Source: Sutterella sp.
GTDB taxonomy: Bacteria > Pseudomonadota > Gammaproteobacteria > Burkholderiales > Burkholderiaceae_F
Direction of reading: 5' to 3'
Length of the DNA: 12,816 bases
Assembly: GCA_020025915.1 (NCBI GenBank)
Contig: JAHHRH010000037.1
Location: 1 to 12,816, forward strand
The notes beneath the pieces were generated by a model that worked only from the letters and a program-made list of their open reading frames with translations, did not search any database and was not told the DNA's origin. Positions 1 to 6,963 of this stretch are shown here, piece after piece. A program made the position numbers and the translations under genes. Positions within the stretch are counted from its first letter, which is position 1. Every line of letters begins with the position of its first letter.

Positions 1-35
1 ACAAATCGCGAAAAAATCCAAAAACGAATTAAAAA

Positions 36-59
36 CGGTACCTTTTTGATAAGGTACCG
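36..59 (-). terminator. Hairpin, possible minus-strand terminator
   Basis: A perfect 9-bp stem (36-44 with 51-59) encloses a 6-nt loop. Read on the minus strand it is followed by a run of five T, the form of a rho-independent terminator. No minus-strand gene is visible immediately upstream of it (to its right), so it could instead be a leftover, or a structural element at the end of a gene lying left of the window. Confidence 0.4.
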
Positions 60-284
60 CGTCAAATCCGATCTATCCAGACCTTCCCTAATGATGACCA
101 GTTCAGTACCTTATACAATATAATCAAGAGAGTACTGATGTGAGAACCCGTTCATTTGCGATAATCTTGACACGGTTCCTAAATGTAAAATTGCGATATG
201 ATTGTATTGTTTATATCCCTAGCGATCCATCGGAATTTTCGTAGTCGACAGCTCCAATCAAGACTTATTTCCAAATATAAAATA

Positions 285-704
285 ATGGCCATCAAATACA
301 TCGCCCCTATTGCGATCTTCACTCTTCTTTTAGCAGGTTGCACCAACGTTACAAATGGCGTTCATTACGCTACCTTTGACGGCATGCCGAAGGAAGTCTG
401 TATCGTCAAAAATCCACACGTCACGATTGGCAACGCCTTACCAGCCATTCAGAATGGTTTTGAGCGCCGTGGTGTTCATACGCACATTGTAGACTTCTCT
501 ACCGACTGTCCTTGCACTTACACGGTTGAGTATTCGGCCCGTCGTAGTTGGAATGCCACCACATATCTTCGCACCGCATATGTCGTCCTCAACAAAGATA
601 ATCGTCCAGTTGCTCGTGCTGAATATACAGCGAGCCCATATACGTTAACGAAATGGGGCCGCACGGAAGAACGTCTTGACGCGATGGTGGGCGAACTGTT
701 CTAA
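285..704 (+). CDS. Small lipoprotein, Sbal_3080-like family
   Basis: This is a predicted 139-residue lipoprotein. The N-terminus (MAIKYIAPIAIFTLLLAGC) is a lipoprotein signal peptide with a perfect LAGC lipobox, so Cys19 would be the lipidated residue and the protein membrane-anchored. The mature part has the pattern I associate with Sbal_3080-type lipoproteins: 'VCIVKNP' near residue 40, 'GFERRGVHT', a DCPCTYTVEY stretch, and a C-terminal 'LTKWGRTEERLD'. Function is unknown in that family. An upstream in-frame ATG at 198 would add 29 residues without signal-peptide character, so I choose 285. No clear Shine-Dalgarno precedes 285, and the region is AT-rich. A TTGACA hexamer lies at 167-172 and a TATGAT at 197-202, but they are too far apart (24 nt) for a normal promoter. 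Mobile-element debris begins only 15 nt after the stop codon. Confidence 0.75.
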   Translation: MAIKYIAPIAIFTLLLAGCTNVTNGVHYATFDGMPKEVCIVKNPHVTIGNALPAIQNGFERRGVHTHIVDFSTDCPCTYTVEYSARRSWNATTYLRTAYVVLNKDNRPVARAEYTASPYTLTKWGRTEERLDAMVGELF

Positions 705-719
705 AAAATAGTGCACAGT

Positions 720-789
720 ATCGGGTAGGAGGCGTGGGTTCACGCCGTCCTCCCACACCACCCACTGTACGGATCCGTAGTGGGAGGTT
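720..789 (-). mobile_element. Group II intron 3' end (domains V and VI), remnant
   Basis: Read on the minus strand, 789 down to 756 forms a domain V-like hairpin. An ACC...GGT closing stem flanks a cccact/agtggg helix, with a central acggatccgt tip. The general form matches bacterial class C type domain V elements (ACC-stem-tacggaaccgta-stem-GGTGGTGTG), but the stem bases are changed on both sides, as expected for covariation. It is followed directly by a domain VI-like hairpin (755-720) with stem ggcgtg/cacgcc. Its 3' side ends CCTACCCGAT, where the A in CCTACCC would be the bulged branch-point adenosine. The intron would end at position 720. No reverse transcriptase ORF is present upstream on the minus strand. 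A short hairpin at 846-861 may be left from domain IV. This is therefore an isolated 3' fragment. The call rests on remembered consensus and base pairing. Confidence 0.65.
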
Positions 790-929
790 ACCTATGTTTA
801 CACTAGTCTGCATCTTGCAAGCTCTGCCAACAACACCAGAAATCCGGTAGCCAAGGCTACCGGAAATCGTTTCACGGGAGATGAAGTACATATAGACGAG
901 CAAATTCAGTCCTAAAATCACACTGCTGT

Positions 930-1262
930 CCCGTCAGTGGTGTATCGCTTGACTTCCTTACGTTTGGCGTGCTTGAGTCCGGTTTTCTGAGCAGCCTTGA
1001 TCGGCGATGATGTAATGCGCACTTGAGCGAGGCAAGTCCCAATCTATTTGTTCGAATTAAAGCCGGAATCGGCTCTCAGGACAATGGTGTAATCGGGAAA
1101 AAGTTCTCAATTACGCCGAGATAACCGTGCAAATAGCAAAGCACAGGAGCCAGCCAACAACACTGATAGTGCCCGTTGTAGGATTTTTTTCCTGATTGCC
1201 GTAAAGTTTCTTTTCCTTCAGCTTCCCAACACCGGATGCCGGCGTACCAATTCGAATTAGCC
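930..1262 (-). pseudogene. IS1380-like transposase remnant, frameshifted
   Basis: No intact gene lies here, but broken minus-strand reading frames carry transposase-like pieces in order. First comes L-Y-G-N-Q-E (near 1192-1210), then K-S-Y-N-G-H-Y-Q-C-C-W-L (about 1155-1190). In a further frame, Y-T-I-V-L-R-A-D-S-G-F follows (about 1060-1095). The block 'HGxQE ... xNGYY ... YLPL ... LLRADSGF' is characteristic of IS1380-family DDE transposases, and the last D would be catalytic. The first two pieces are separated by a frameshift at a run of seven A on the minus strand (1192-1198). The third is in yet another frame and ends soon afterwards in a stop codon. The gene is degenerate, so no functional transposase is expected. 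Family assignment is from motif memory and is moderately secure. Bases 705-929 otherwise hold only the group II intron end. Confidence 0.5.
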
Positions 1263-1266
1263 AATC

Positions 1267-3081
1267 TTATACGTGCTCAGAAAAATCAGGCTTAACAGGA
1301 AACGTCACATAGACCTTCAGACCACTTGGCCTAGCTAACTCAAAAGCGATCCGACCGCCATAGCTTTCAATCAATTTACGCACAATCGATAGACCTAATC
1401 CTAAGCCACCCGACTTTTCTGACACCAAAGGTACAGCCAAACGATCTAATTCCGCACGTGTTTGAAGTGGCCCATTATCTTCAACAACTAACTCCACTCC
1501 CCTCTCATGCCCAAAGCCATAAACGGTCACCATCGCATCGGGCGTTTTAGCGACACTCTCGACCGCGTTCTTGATGAGATTACGTAAAATGAGCTCCACT
1601 TCAAGCGTATCACCTTCCATCACCAAATCTGCTGGAATGTCACTATTCAAGGTCACGGGCGCCGTGGCTGACGTCTTAATCGATCCCATGATTTTACGCG
1701 TAAGATCAGCCAGACGGATCTCGGTCACAATACGCGCACGACGTCTCGCGTAGCCACGAACATGTTCAACGATATCGCTCGCACGTTCATTTTCTGAGAG
1801 AATTCGACCTAATGCAAAGTCTAAAGACTCGTCTGTTAAGGATCCATTCTCTTTACGACGACGTAAACCCATTGCAAAGTTCGTGATTGCGGCCAGAGGC
1901 TGACGCAATTCATGCGCCACAATATTGGACATCTGCGAAACGGCTGTGAGTCGCTCAAGTTCTTCAAACTGACGCTCAGCTGCACGCTGCTTTGTGACCG
2001 TTGCCATGAGTTCCGCAGAGCGTTGACGCACCATCCGTTCAGCCACAATGCTATGCCAAGCGAGGCCTAAAACGATTGTCAGCCCAAACACAACCCAGAC
2101 CCAATGCTCTTTGATCATTTCGAACAGCGTTTTCTTTTGAAAGCTTCGATAGGCTTCATCTTTAACGCGTTCAGCCGCTTGATGAACCGCACGATAGTCC
2201 GCAGGCAACCCCCATTGCATCTTCGGCGAAATCGCGAGACTCAATAGTGTCGCCGTTAAATCTCGCACATTATCTCGTGGAGTTTCTAAGCCTGCCGCAA
2301 ACACCCACCCCGGTAAGGGTGTCGTTGTACTCACCAAGCCTGATGCATCATCAATACGAAGATCTACTGGAATCAATCCATCAAATAAGTAGGGCGGCAA
2401 TTCACGTACAAAGTCCGTTGACACAGCAATCGCATCATAGGCACCACTTTTAGCCACTTTAACCGCCTGCTCAGGACTCAAACCGCGTCCCGCCTCATGA
2501 ATAATAGGGCGATTAAGTCCACGCAAAGTCATTTCGTTACGAAGCAATAAAGCAGTATCACAGACGTCACCTGCTATCACTGCTATAGGACGCTTTGCGA
2601 AGATCCCTAAGGTTAACGTATCCAGGTTGTCATGAAACTCTCGCTGCAAACGCTCGGGCGAAGCATAAAGTACCGTCGACATGACGGGCTTAGGCTTATC
2701 CGACACTGGCACATATAAAGACGCCATCGGCGTAAAGCCGTTATAGCGCTCAAGTAACGAAAAGACATGTGGACTCACGATCGCAAAATCGAGTTCGCCA
2801 TATGTCTTCATATCAAAGCGTTCGTGCGACTTGATCGGACGCAACATATATACGCGATCCTCAACCACTGCATTGAGTTGATCGATCGTATGTCTAAAAA
2901 ACGCCTGCTGCGTCTGAAAGATGCTTTCTTGAACACCAATGACACGCACCTCTCGCGTTGGCGGATTGGCCCATAGGAGATTGAGTCCGATAAACCAAAA
3001 GGCACAAAGGGTGAAAACGAGTCGAATCATTCGCATAAGAGAAGGGTTTTGGGTGAATTTCTTCATGATGGATGCATTCAT
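1267..3081 (-). CDS. TtrS-like sensor histidine kinase, periplasmic PhnD-type sensor
   Basis: This 604-residue membrane sensor kinase has an N-terminal signal/TM segment (about 18-38, ending LLWA). A periplasmic domain (about 40-320) follows, of the PhnD/transferrin-like substrate-binding type ('LDFAIVSPHVFSLLERYNG', 'VYMLRPIKSHERF'). A second TM lies at about 327-346, then a linker helix and the kinase core. The phospho-acceptor is His390 in AHELRQPLAAI, an H-box of the FixL/TtrS type. The N-box is at 499-509 (Asn505), G1 is VVEDNGP (535-537) and G2 is GGLGLGLS (558-565), so all ATP-binding elements are present. The architecture matches TtrS, the tetrathionate sensor, but ligands vary across the family. 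No response regulator is encoded in the window. It is transcribed divergently from the flavoprotein at 3200, which suggests that gene is its target. The first ATG is used; a second at 3066 lacks a ribosome-binding site. Confidence 0.85.
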   Translation of the reverse strand: MNASIMKKFTQNPSLMRMIRLVFTLCAFWFIGLNLLWANPPTREVRVIGVQESIFQTQQAFFRHTIDQLNAVVEDRVYMLRPIKSHERFDMKTYGELDFAIVSPHVFSLLERYNGFTPMASLYVPVSDKPKPVMSTVLYASPERLQREFHDNLDTLTLGIFAKRPIAVIAGDVCDTALLLRNEMTLRGLNRPIIHEAGRGLSPEQAVKVAKSGAYDAIAVSTDFVRELPPYLFDGLIPVDLRIDDASGLVSTTTPLPGWVFAAGLETPRDNVRDLTATLLSLAISPKMQWGLPADYRAVHQAAERVKDEAYRSFQKKTLFEMIKEHWVWVVFGLTIVLGLAWHSIVAERMVRQRSAELMATVTKQRAAERQFEELERLTAVSQMSNIVAHELRQPLAAITNFAMGLRRRKENGSLTDESLDFALGRILSENERASDIVEHVRGYARRRARIVTEIRLADLTRKIMGSIKTSATAPVTLNSDIPADLVMEGDTLEVELILRNLIKNAVESVAKTPDAMVTVYGFGHERGVELVVEDNGPLQTRAELDRLAVPLVSEKSGGLGLGLSIVRKLIESYGGRIAFELARPSGLKVYVTFPVKPDFSEHV

Positions 3082-3114
3082 TACACGAACTTTAGTATTC
3101 TGTCAATATCGTCT

Positions 3115-3163
3115 TTTACGTAGTAGACATTCACACTTGGCGAATGTCTGTGACTGGCGTAAA
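3115..3163. promoter_or_regulatory. Nested inverted repeats, candidate operator
   Basis: The 118-bp gap between the divergent kinase and flavoprotein genes holds a perfect 8-bp inverted repeat, agacattc (3125-3132) and gaatgtct (3142-3149), with a 9-nt spacer. Flanking it is a second inverted pair, tttacg (3115-3120) and cgtaaa (3158-3163), with nearly the same centre. This layout fits a dimeric regulator's binding site serving one or both promoters. Which protein binds is unknown; the response regulator partner of the kinase is a natural candidate. Confidence 0.5.
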
Positions 3164-3199
3164 TTTCATCTCGAAACAAAATGGAATAGTTGGTAACGT

Positions 3200-4687
3200 A
3201 TGTCGGACTTTCGTTTAGATCGTCGAACACTCCTCAAAGCAGGGGCAGTTACAGGCCTTACTCCGCTTTGGAGTCACGCTCAAACCCTGTTGCAAACCTG
3301 GGACGAAACCGTTGATGTTGTCGTTGTGGGTGCGGGTGGCGCTGGGCTTGCTGCGGCCATCATGGCTGAAGGAGCTGGTGCGAAAACGTTAGTTCTTGAA
3401 AAGTTGGCAGATGTGGGTGGCAATACCCGCTTAGCCGATGCCTTTAATGCGGTCGATCCGTTCGAACAAAGTCGGATCGGTGTCGAAGATTCGCCTGAAA
3501 AGCACGCTCAGCAAATGTTAGAGAGTGGCTTTTGGGGCGCGAACCCTGAGTTGGTTCGAACGGTCACCTACGGGGCAGCTGTCACCCTTCAATGGTTGAA
3601 GGATTGTGGTGTGGAATTTGCACCAGGCGTCTATCAGGTTTACGGGAGTCTTTGGCCTCGTACCCATAGTCCGCGTGCCCCTTTAGGTAAAGGCTACATT
3701 GATCCCCTATTGGCTAAGTGTAAGGCCCTGAGGGTTGAGCTACGCACCCTGTCGTCAGTGCTTCGAGTCTTGCGCGAAGGTGTAGAAGGCCCAGTGCTTG
3801 GTGTTTTAGTCAAGCACGCTGATGACCACGAATACACCGTCCGCGCACGTAAAGGCGTGATCGTGACCACTGGGGGTTTTAGTGCAAATGATGATCTAGT
3901 GACTCGGTTTGACCCGAGACTTGATCATCTTCACACAACCAATTGTCAAGGTGCGACGGGTGATTTGATTCGTCCACTTGAAGATATCGGTGTTGCGACG
4001 GTCGGAATGGATCATTTCCAACTCTTACCTGGTAGCATCTCCGATGGCCGCTTTGTCGGCGCGATTTCGCCCATAGAAAACATGGTGCTTGTCAATCGCC
4101 TCGGTAAACGGTTTGTTGCAGAAGATCAACCGGGCGTCACAGTGTCTGATGCGGTGCTTTCGCAACCTGGACGACTCGCGTTTCCGATTTTAGATGCGGA
4201 TGGGTATGCAGGCATGAGACCACTTTCGCGACTCGCCTTTGATGAGGCGCTAGGCAAAGGCGATGCGGTCTCGGCAAAATCATTGGGTGAACTGGCTTTC
4301 AAGCTTCAGATCCCCGTCGAAACCTTGACGCAATCGGTGCACACTTATAACAAGGCTGTGACCGAGAAAATTGATCCTTTTGGCCGCAATCCGAATATGT
4401 TAGTCAATCGGATTGTGAAAGCGCCTTTTTATGCAACCAAAGTGTCGATGTCAGTCAATGTGTCCTTAGGGGGCATCGCAATTACCAAGCGCGCCGAAGT
4501 GTTGGATCGGCGTGGCCAGGTCATCCCGAACCTCTTTGCTGCAGGCGAAGTGACGGGTGGCATTCATGGCGCAAACTTCATGGGCGGTAATGCGCTCGCT
4601 GAAGTCTTTACGTTCGGTCGAATTGCTGGCTTAAGTGCTGCACGAGGCCCTGAGCATACGCTCGCCTTTGGCCCAGAACCCGACTAA
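3200..4687 (+). CDS. Tat-exported FAD flavoprotein, fumarate reductase-like family
   Basis: This 495-residue FAD-dependent oxidoreductase is predicted to be exported folded to the periplasm. The N-terminus has a twin-arginine motif (DRRTLLKAG, Arg8-Arg9) and a likely cleavage site after SHA (27). The dinucleotide-binding motif is VVVGAGGAGLAAA (41-53). The C-terminal FAD motif is NLFAAGEVTGGIHGAN (444-459), followed by the GGNAL block, as in flavocytochrome c, urocanate reductase and fumarate reductase flavoproteins. No heme motif (CxxCH) is present, so electrons must come from a separate carrier. By my alignment from memory, the Shewanella Fcc3 active-site residues His365, Arg402, His504 and Arg544 fall at Leu275, Gly312, Asn420 and Phe460. 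Fumarate is thus unlikely to be the substrate; the real one is unknown. Only a weak ribosome-binding site (ggtaa) precedes the ATG. It is divergent from the sensor kinase, and dba-dsbI follow 166 bp downstream. Confidence 0.85.
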   Translation: MSDFRLDRRTLLKAGAVTGLTPLWSHAQTLLQTWDETVDVVVVGAGGAGLAAAIMAEGAGAKTLVLEKLADVGGNTRLADAFNAVDPFEQSRIGVEDSPEKHAQQMLESGFWGANPELVRTVTYGAAVTLQWLKDCGVEFAPGVYQVYGSLWPRTHSPRAPLGKGYIDPLLAKCKALRVELRTLSSVLRVLREGVEGPVLGVLVKHADDHEYTVRARKGVIVTTGGFSANDDLVTRFDPRLDHLHTTNCQGATGDLIRPLEDIGVATVGMDHFQLLPGSISDGRFVGAISPIENMVLVNRLGKRFVAEDQPGVTVSDAVLSQPGRLAFPILDADGYAGMRPLSRLAFDEALGKGDAVSAKSLGELAFKLQIPVETLTQSVHTYNKAVTEKIDPFGRNPNMLVNRIVKAPFYATKVSMSVNVSLGGIAITKRAEVLDRRGQVIPNLFAAGEVTGGIHGANFMGGNALAEVFTFGRIAGLSAARGPEHTLAFGPEPD

Positions 4688-4716
4688 ACGTTCTTATTTT
4701 TAAACCGAATTTTTGC

Positions 4717-4744
4717 CGCGCATCAAAGGCTTCTTTGATGCGTG
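4717..4744 (+). terminator. Strong stem-loop after flavoprotein gene
   Basis: A perfect 10-bp stem (4719-4728 with 4733-4742) has a 4-nt gctt loop, extended by a wobble pair and one more base pair. It lies 30 nt after the flavoprotein stop codon. It is not followed by a T tract. A second, shorter hairpin (4753-4759 with 4767-4773) and a T run at 4790-4795 come after. It may therefore end or stabilise the upstream transcript rather than be a textbook intrinsic terminator. Confidence 0.45.
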
Positions 4745-4853
4745 CTAAGGCTTTGCGTTCCTAAAAAACGCAAGACGAACTTAAAACCCGTTTTTTCAAC
4801 ACCGCGACGTTGAATATACGTTGCGAATAACCATCACCCACGAGGGATAAATC

Positions 4854-5021
4854 ATGGAATTTTTAGAATTTCTGATGCTCACCGCCTCCGTGCTGCTGCT
4901 CTTATTCAAGCCTGAAAAAGAAAAGCTTGCTTGGACGCTCCTCATTGTTTCTTGGGCCGTCGTTGTCTTCATGTACATCGGCCACGTTTCTAACGCCATT
5001 CTCGGCGTCCTTAACCTTTAA
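4854..5021 (+). CDS. dba: Small two-helix membrane protein, Dba-like
   Basis: A 55-residue ORF starts with a good ribosome-binding site (gaggg, 8-9 nt before the ATG). It encodes a short N-terminal helix (FLEFLMLTASVLLLLF, 3-18), a charged turn (KPEKEKLAW) and a second membrane helix (about 27-43). The protein is almost all membrane segment. It sits immediately before dsbI: its TAA overlaps the AGGAG ribosome-binding site of dsbI, and the two genes are 12 bp apart, which suggests translational coupling. In Campylobacter jejuni, dsbI is likewise co-transcribed behind a small membrane-protein gene called dba. I assign Dba by position, size and topology, because the sequence is too short for me to judge homology. 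Its probable role is to assist or set the amount of DsbI. Confidence 0.7.
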   Translation: MEFLEFLMLTASVLLLLFKPEKEKLAWTLLIVSWAVVVFMYIGHVSNAILGVLNL

Positions 5022-5026
5022 GGAGA
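5022..5026 (+). promoter_or_regulatory. dsbI ribosome-binding site overlapping dba stop
   Basis: The sequence TAAGGAG at 5019-5025 combines the dba stop codon with the dsbI Shine-Dalgarno. The ATG follows 8 nt later at 5034. Ribosomes terminating on dba could therefore re-initiate on dsbI. Confidence 0.6.
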
Positions 5027-5033
5027 TTGAGAC

Positions 5034-6563
5034 ATGACGAATTATGCACTTCCGGTCAACGACCAGGATATTAAGAAGGCCAAGACCTTCTACGACCTCC
5101 TTTGCTGGGGCGGCTTGCTCATCGTTTTATTGCCTGTCGGTATTGCCAACATCATTCTTGGCTACTTCATGGGTGACTCCCCTTGCACGCTCTGCTGGGG
5201 TCAGCGTCAACAGATGGCTTACATCGGCGTGACGGCGCTCTTCATGGTGCGCTATGGCTTTAAGCCGAAGTACCTCGCCACGATGCTCGTGATGGCAGCC
5301 ATCGGTCTTTACTCCAGCTTCCGCCACTATGGCAACCACGCCATGCGTGACGTTGGTCAGGGTTTCGGTCTCGACATCTTCGGTCTTCACACCCAGTTCT
5401 GGGCTGAAGTCGTGTTCTGGTGCGTGGTCTTCCTCTTTGGCTTGGCCGTCTATCTCGCTCCGCGTTTTGACGCCTTGATTGAAGAATTCAAGGGTAAGGT
5501 CTATCGTCCGCTCACGCAGTTCAACCGTATCGCTTTCAGCATCGTTTGCTTCATCGTTGCTTCTAACTGCTTCCAGGCCTTGTGGAGCACGGGCGTCCCG
5601 CCGTTCTGGGGTCAGGGCGATCCTGTTCGCTTCTCCTGGAATCCGAAGTACGTGGTTTGGAGTGCTGACAGCTGGGAAGGCATGTGGTCTGGCATCAACT
5701 TCCTTGGTAAGCGCGATGTGAAGGATCCTGACTTTGCCTATAAGGCTAACGACAAGAAGCTCGGCATCACGTTCGCTCACGACGCTCAGAATGCGCCGGT
5801 TAATGTGAACGGCATGTTGACGGTGGCTAACGTTCGTCAGATCGAAGGCATCAATGACAAGATCAACACGCTTAGCATGATCAATGGTCAGTACATGGTT
5901 GGTTCGAAGTACACGTTCTGGGCCCTTGACAACAACATGAAGCCTGAAACGTCTGCTTCTTATGACCCGTGGTACTCCGCCAACGTGCTCGACCTCGTGG
6001 GTATCGCTCCCTATCAGGATGGCTTCATCCTCATGGGTTCCAACAAGAGCCTCTTGCGCGCTCGCTGGAATCCGAATGCTGACGACGTCAAGGGTTGGGG
6101 CAACTTCACGGCTGGCCGTACGGAAGTTGAACAAATCGGTGGCTTGGGCCGTGCCCGTGTCGGTACCGAACGCGCTAAGTTCAGCTACATCCACTCTGCT
6201 GCCGCTGATGGTCGCTATGTCTACACCGCCACGGTGCCTGACAACAAGAACCACACGAAGCTCGTGATCTCCAAGGCTTTGATGGCTGACTGGACGCTCT
6301 CCGCTGAATTTATGCCTGCTGCTGACCTCAAGAAGGATCGTACGCTCGGCGAACTCTACATCACCGGTATGGCTTACGACAATGGCAAGCTCTACGCAGT
6401 GTCCAAGAACCACAACGTGATCGTTGAAATCGACATTGCTCAGGAAAAGGTCACCAATGCTTGGGGCTTCCCGGCTGACCTCACCGACGTTCGCGGTCTC
6501 GTCAAGAATGGCGACACGTTCGAAGTGGTTGACAACAACCGTCTTGTGACGCTCAAGAAGTAA
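5034..6563 (+). CDS. dsbI: DsbI: DsbB-like thiol oxidoreductase with beta-propeller domain
   Basis: This 509-residue inner-membrane protein has a DsbB-like first part (about 1-190) with five predicted membrane helices (about 25-46, 58-73, 78-94, 120-142, 163-185). Its redox motif is Cys51-Thr-Leu-Cys54 (DSPCTLCWGQR), placed as in DsbB's first periplasmic loop, where it would pass electrons to quinone. The remainder (about 190-509) is a predicted periplasmic beta-propeller, with repeating aromatic/Asp-rich strands such as 'GQYMVGSKYTFWALD' and 'GRYVYTATVPDNKN'. This two-part form is that of C. jejuni/H. pylori DsbI and far exceeds the roughly 170-200 residues of DsbB. The loop between helices 3 and 4 lacks the second cysteine pair of classical DsbB; the remaining cysteines (24, 130, 172, 179) appear to lie in or near membrane helices. 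No DsbA partner is in the window. Codon use is strongly biased (aag, ctc, gac), which suggests high expression. Confidence 0.85.
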   Translation: MTNYALPVNDQDIKKAKTFYDLLCWGGLLIVLLPVGIANIILGYFMGDSPCTLCWGQRQQMAYIGVTALFMVRYGFKPKYLATMLVMAAIGLYSSFRHYGNHAMRDVGQGFGLDIFGLHTQFWAEVVFWCVVFLFGLAVYLAPRFDALIEEFKGKVYRPLTQFNRIAFSIVCFIVASNCFQALWSTGVPPFWGQGDPVRFSWNPKYVVWSADSWEGMWSGINFLGKRDVKDPDFAYKANDKKLGITFAHDAQNAPVNVNGMLTVANVRQIEGINDKINTLSMINGQYMVGSKYTFWALDNNMKPETSASYDPWYSANVLDLVGIAPYQDGFILMGSNKSLLRARWNPNADDVKGWGNFTAGRTEVEQIGGLGRARVGTERAKFSYIHSAAADGRYVYTATVPDNKNHTKLVISKALMADWTLSAEFMPAADLKKDRTLGELYITGMAYDNGKLYAVSKNHNVIVEIDIAQEKVTNAWGFPADLTDVRGLVKNGDTFEVVDNNRLVTLKK

Positions 6564-6572
6564 CCTCCACGC

Positions 6573-6630
6573 CTTGAGTGCACACTCAAGCGGCCTGCAT
6601 CCCTTACCCCGGATGTTGGCCGCTTTTCTT
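6573..6630 (+). terminator. Intrinsic terminator of dba-dsbI with overlapping palindrome
   Basis: The stem aagcggcc (6588-6595) pairs with ggccgctt (6618-6625), and tgcatcc/ggatgt pairing extends it inward. A T-rich stretch (ttttctttt) follows. Directly before and overlapping it is a second perfect hairpin, cttgagtg (6573-6580) and cactcaag (6583-6590). The two share the bases aag, so they exclude each other in part. Confidence 0.8.
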
Positions 6631-6963
6631 TTGTGTCGCAGCCCTTTTTGCTGTTGTTTTGCTCCTTCCCACACAAACCGTCGCAATGCATAACACAAAC
6701 TTATCTTGGTCATTTTTGTGGTCAATGATCCTTACACACTGCCACTTAAAAACACACAGAATGCGCAACTACCTTGCGGCTTTTAGAGATTCAAAACAAC
6801 GATCACTTTAAGATCTCACAGATATCATTTTGCCTTTACCTCACAGCATTAGATTTTGCGCATAAGTCGTAAGCAAAACACCCATTCTCGTTAATACCTA
6901 CACTCGATCTCTTATAAGTCAACCGCCCTATTTTCCTTTCTCGAACAGGGCTTTAGAGTTAAA
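6631..6963 (+). other. Long gene-free leader region upstream of cstA
   Basis: I see no supported gene here; a short plus-strand ORF across 6578-6811 has no ribosome-binding site and spans the terminator. The region is AT-rich and probably holds the cstA promoter. A TATAAG at 6913-6918 could be a -10 element, but its -35 partner is poor. The heptamer ataagtc occurs twice (6862-6868 and 6914-6920). Confidence 0.3.

Noticed and set aside
1..20. Similarity of the left edge (caaatcgc...aaaa) to the right edge near 12783
   Set aside because: The shared stretch is only about 8 bases plus an A run, within chance for AT-rich DNA, so it is not evidence for paired element ends.
198..284. Upstream extension of the lipoprotein to the ATG at 198
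   Set aside because: The lipoprotein signal peptide begins cleanly at 285. The extra 29 residues would place charged sequence before it.
5127..6725. Very long open frame (532 codons) antisense to dsbI
   Set aside because: It lies opposite dsbI, lacks recognisable domains, and is explained by the strongly biased codon use of dsbI, which rarely creates stops in the opposite frame.
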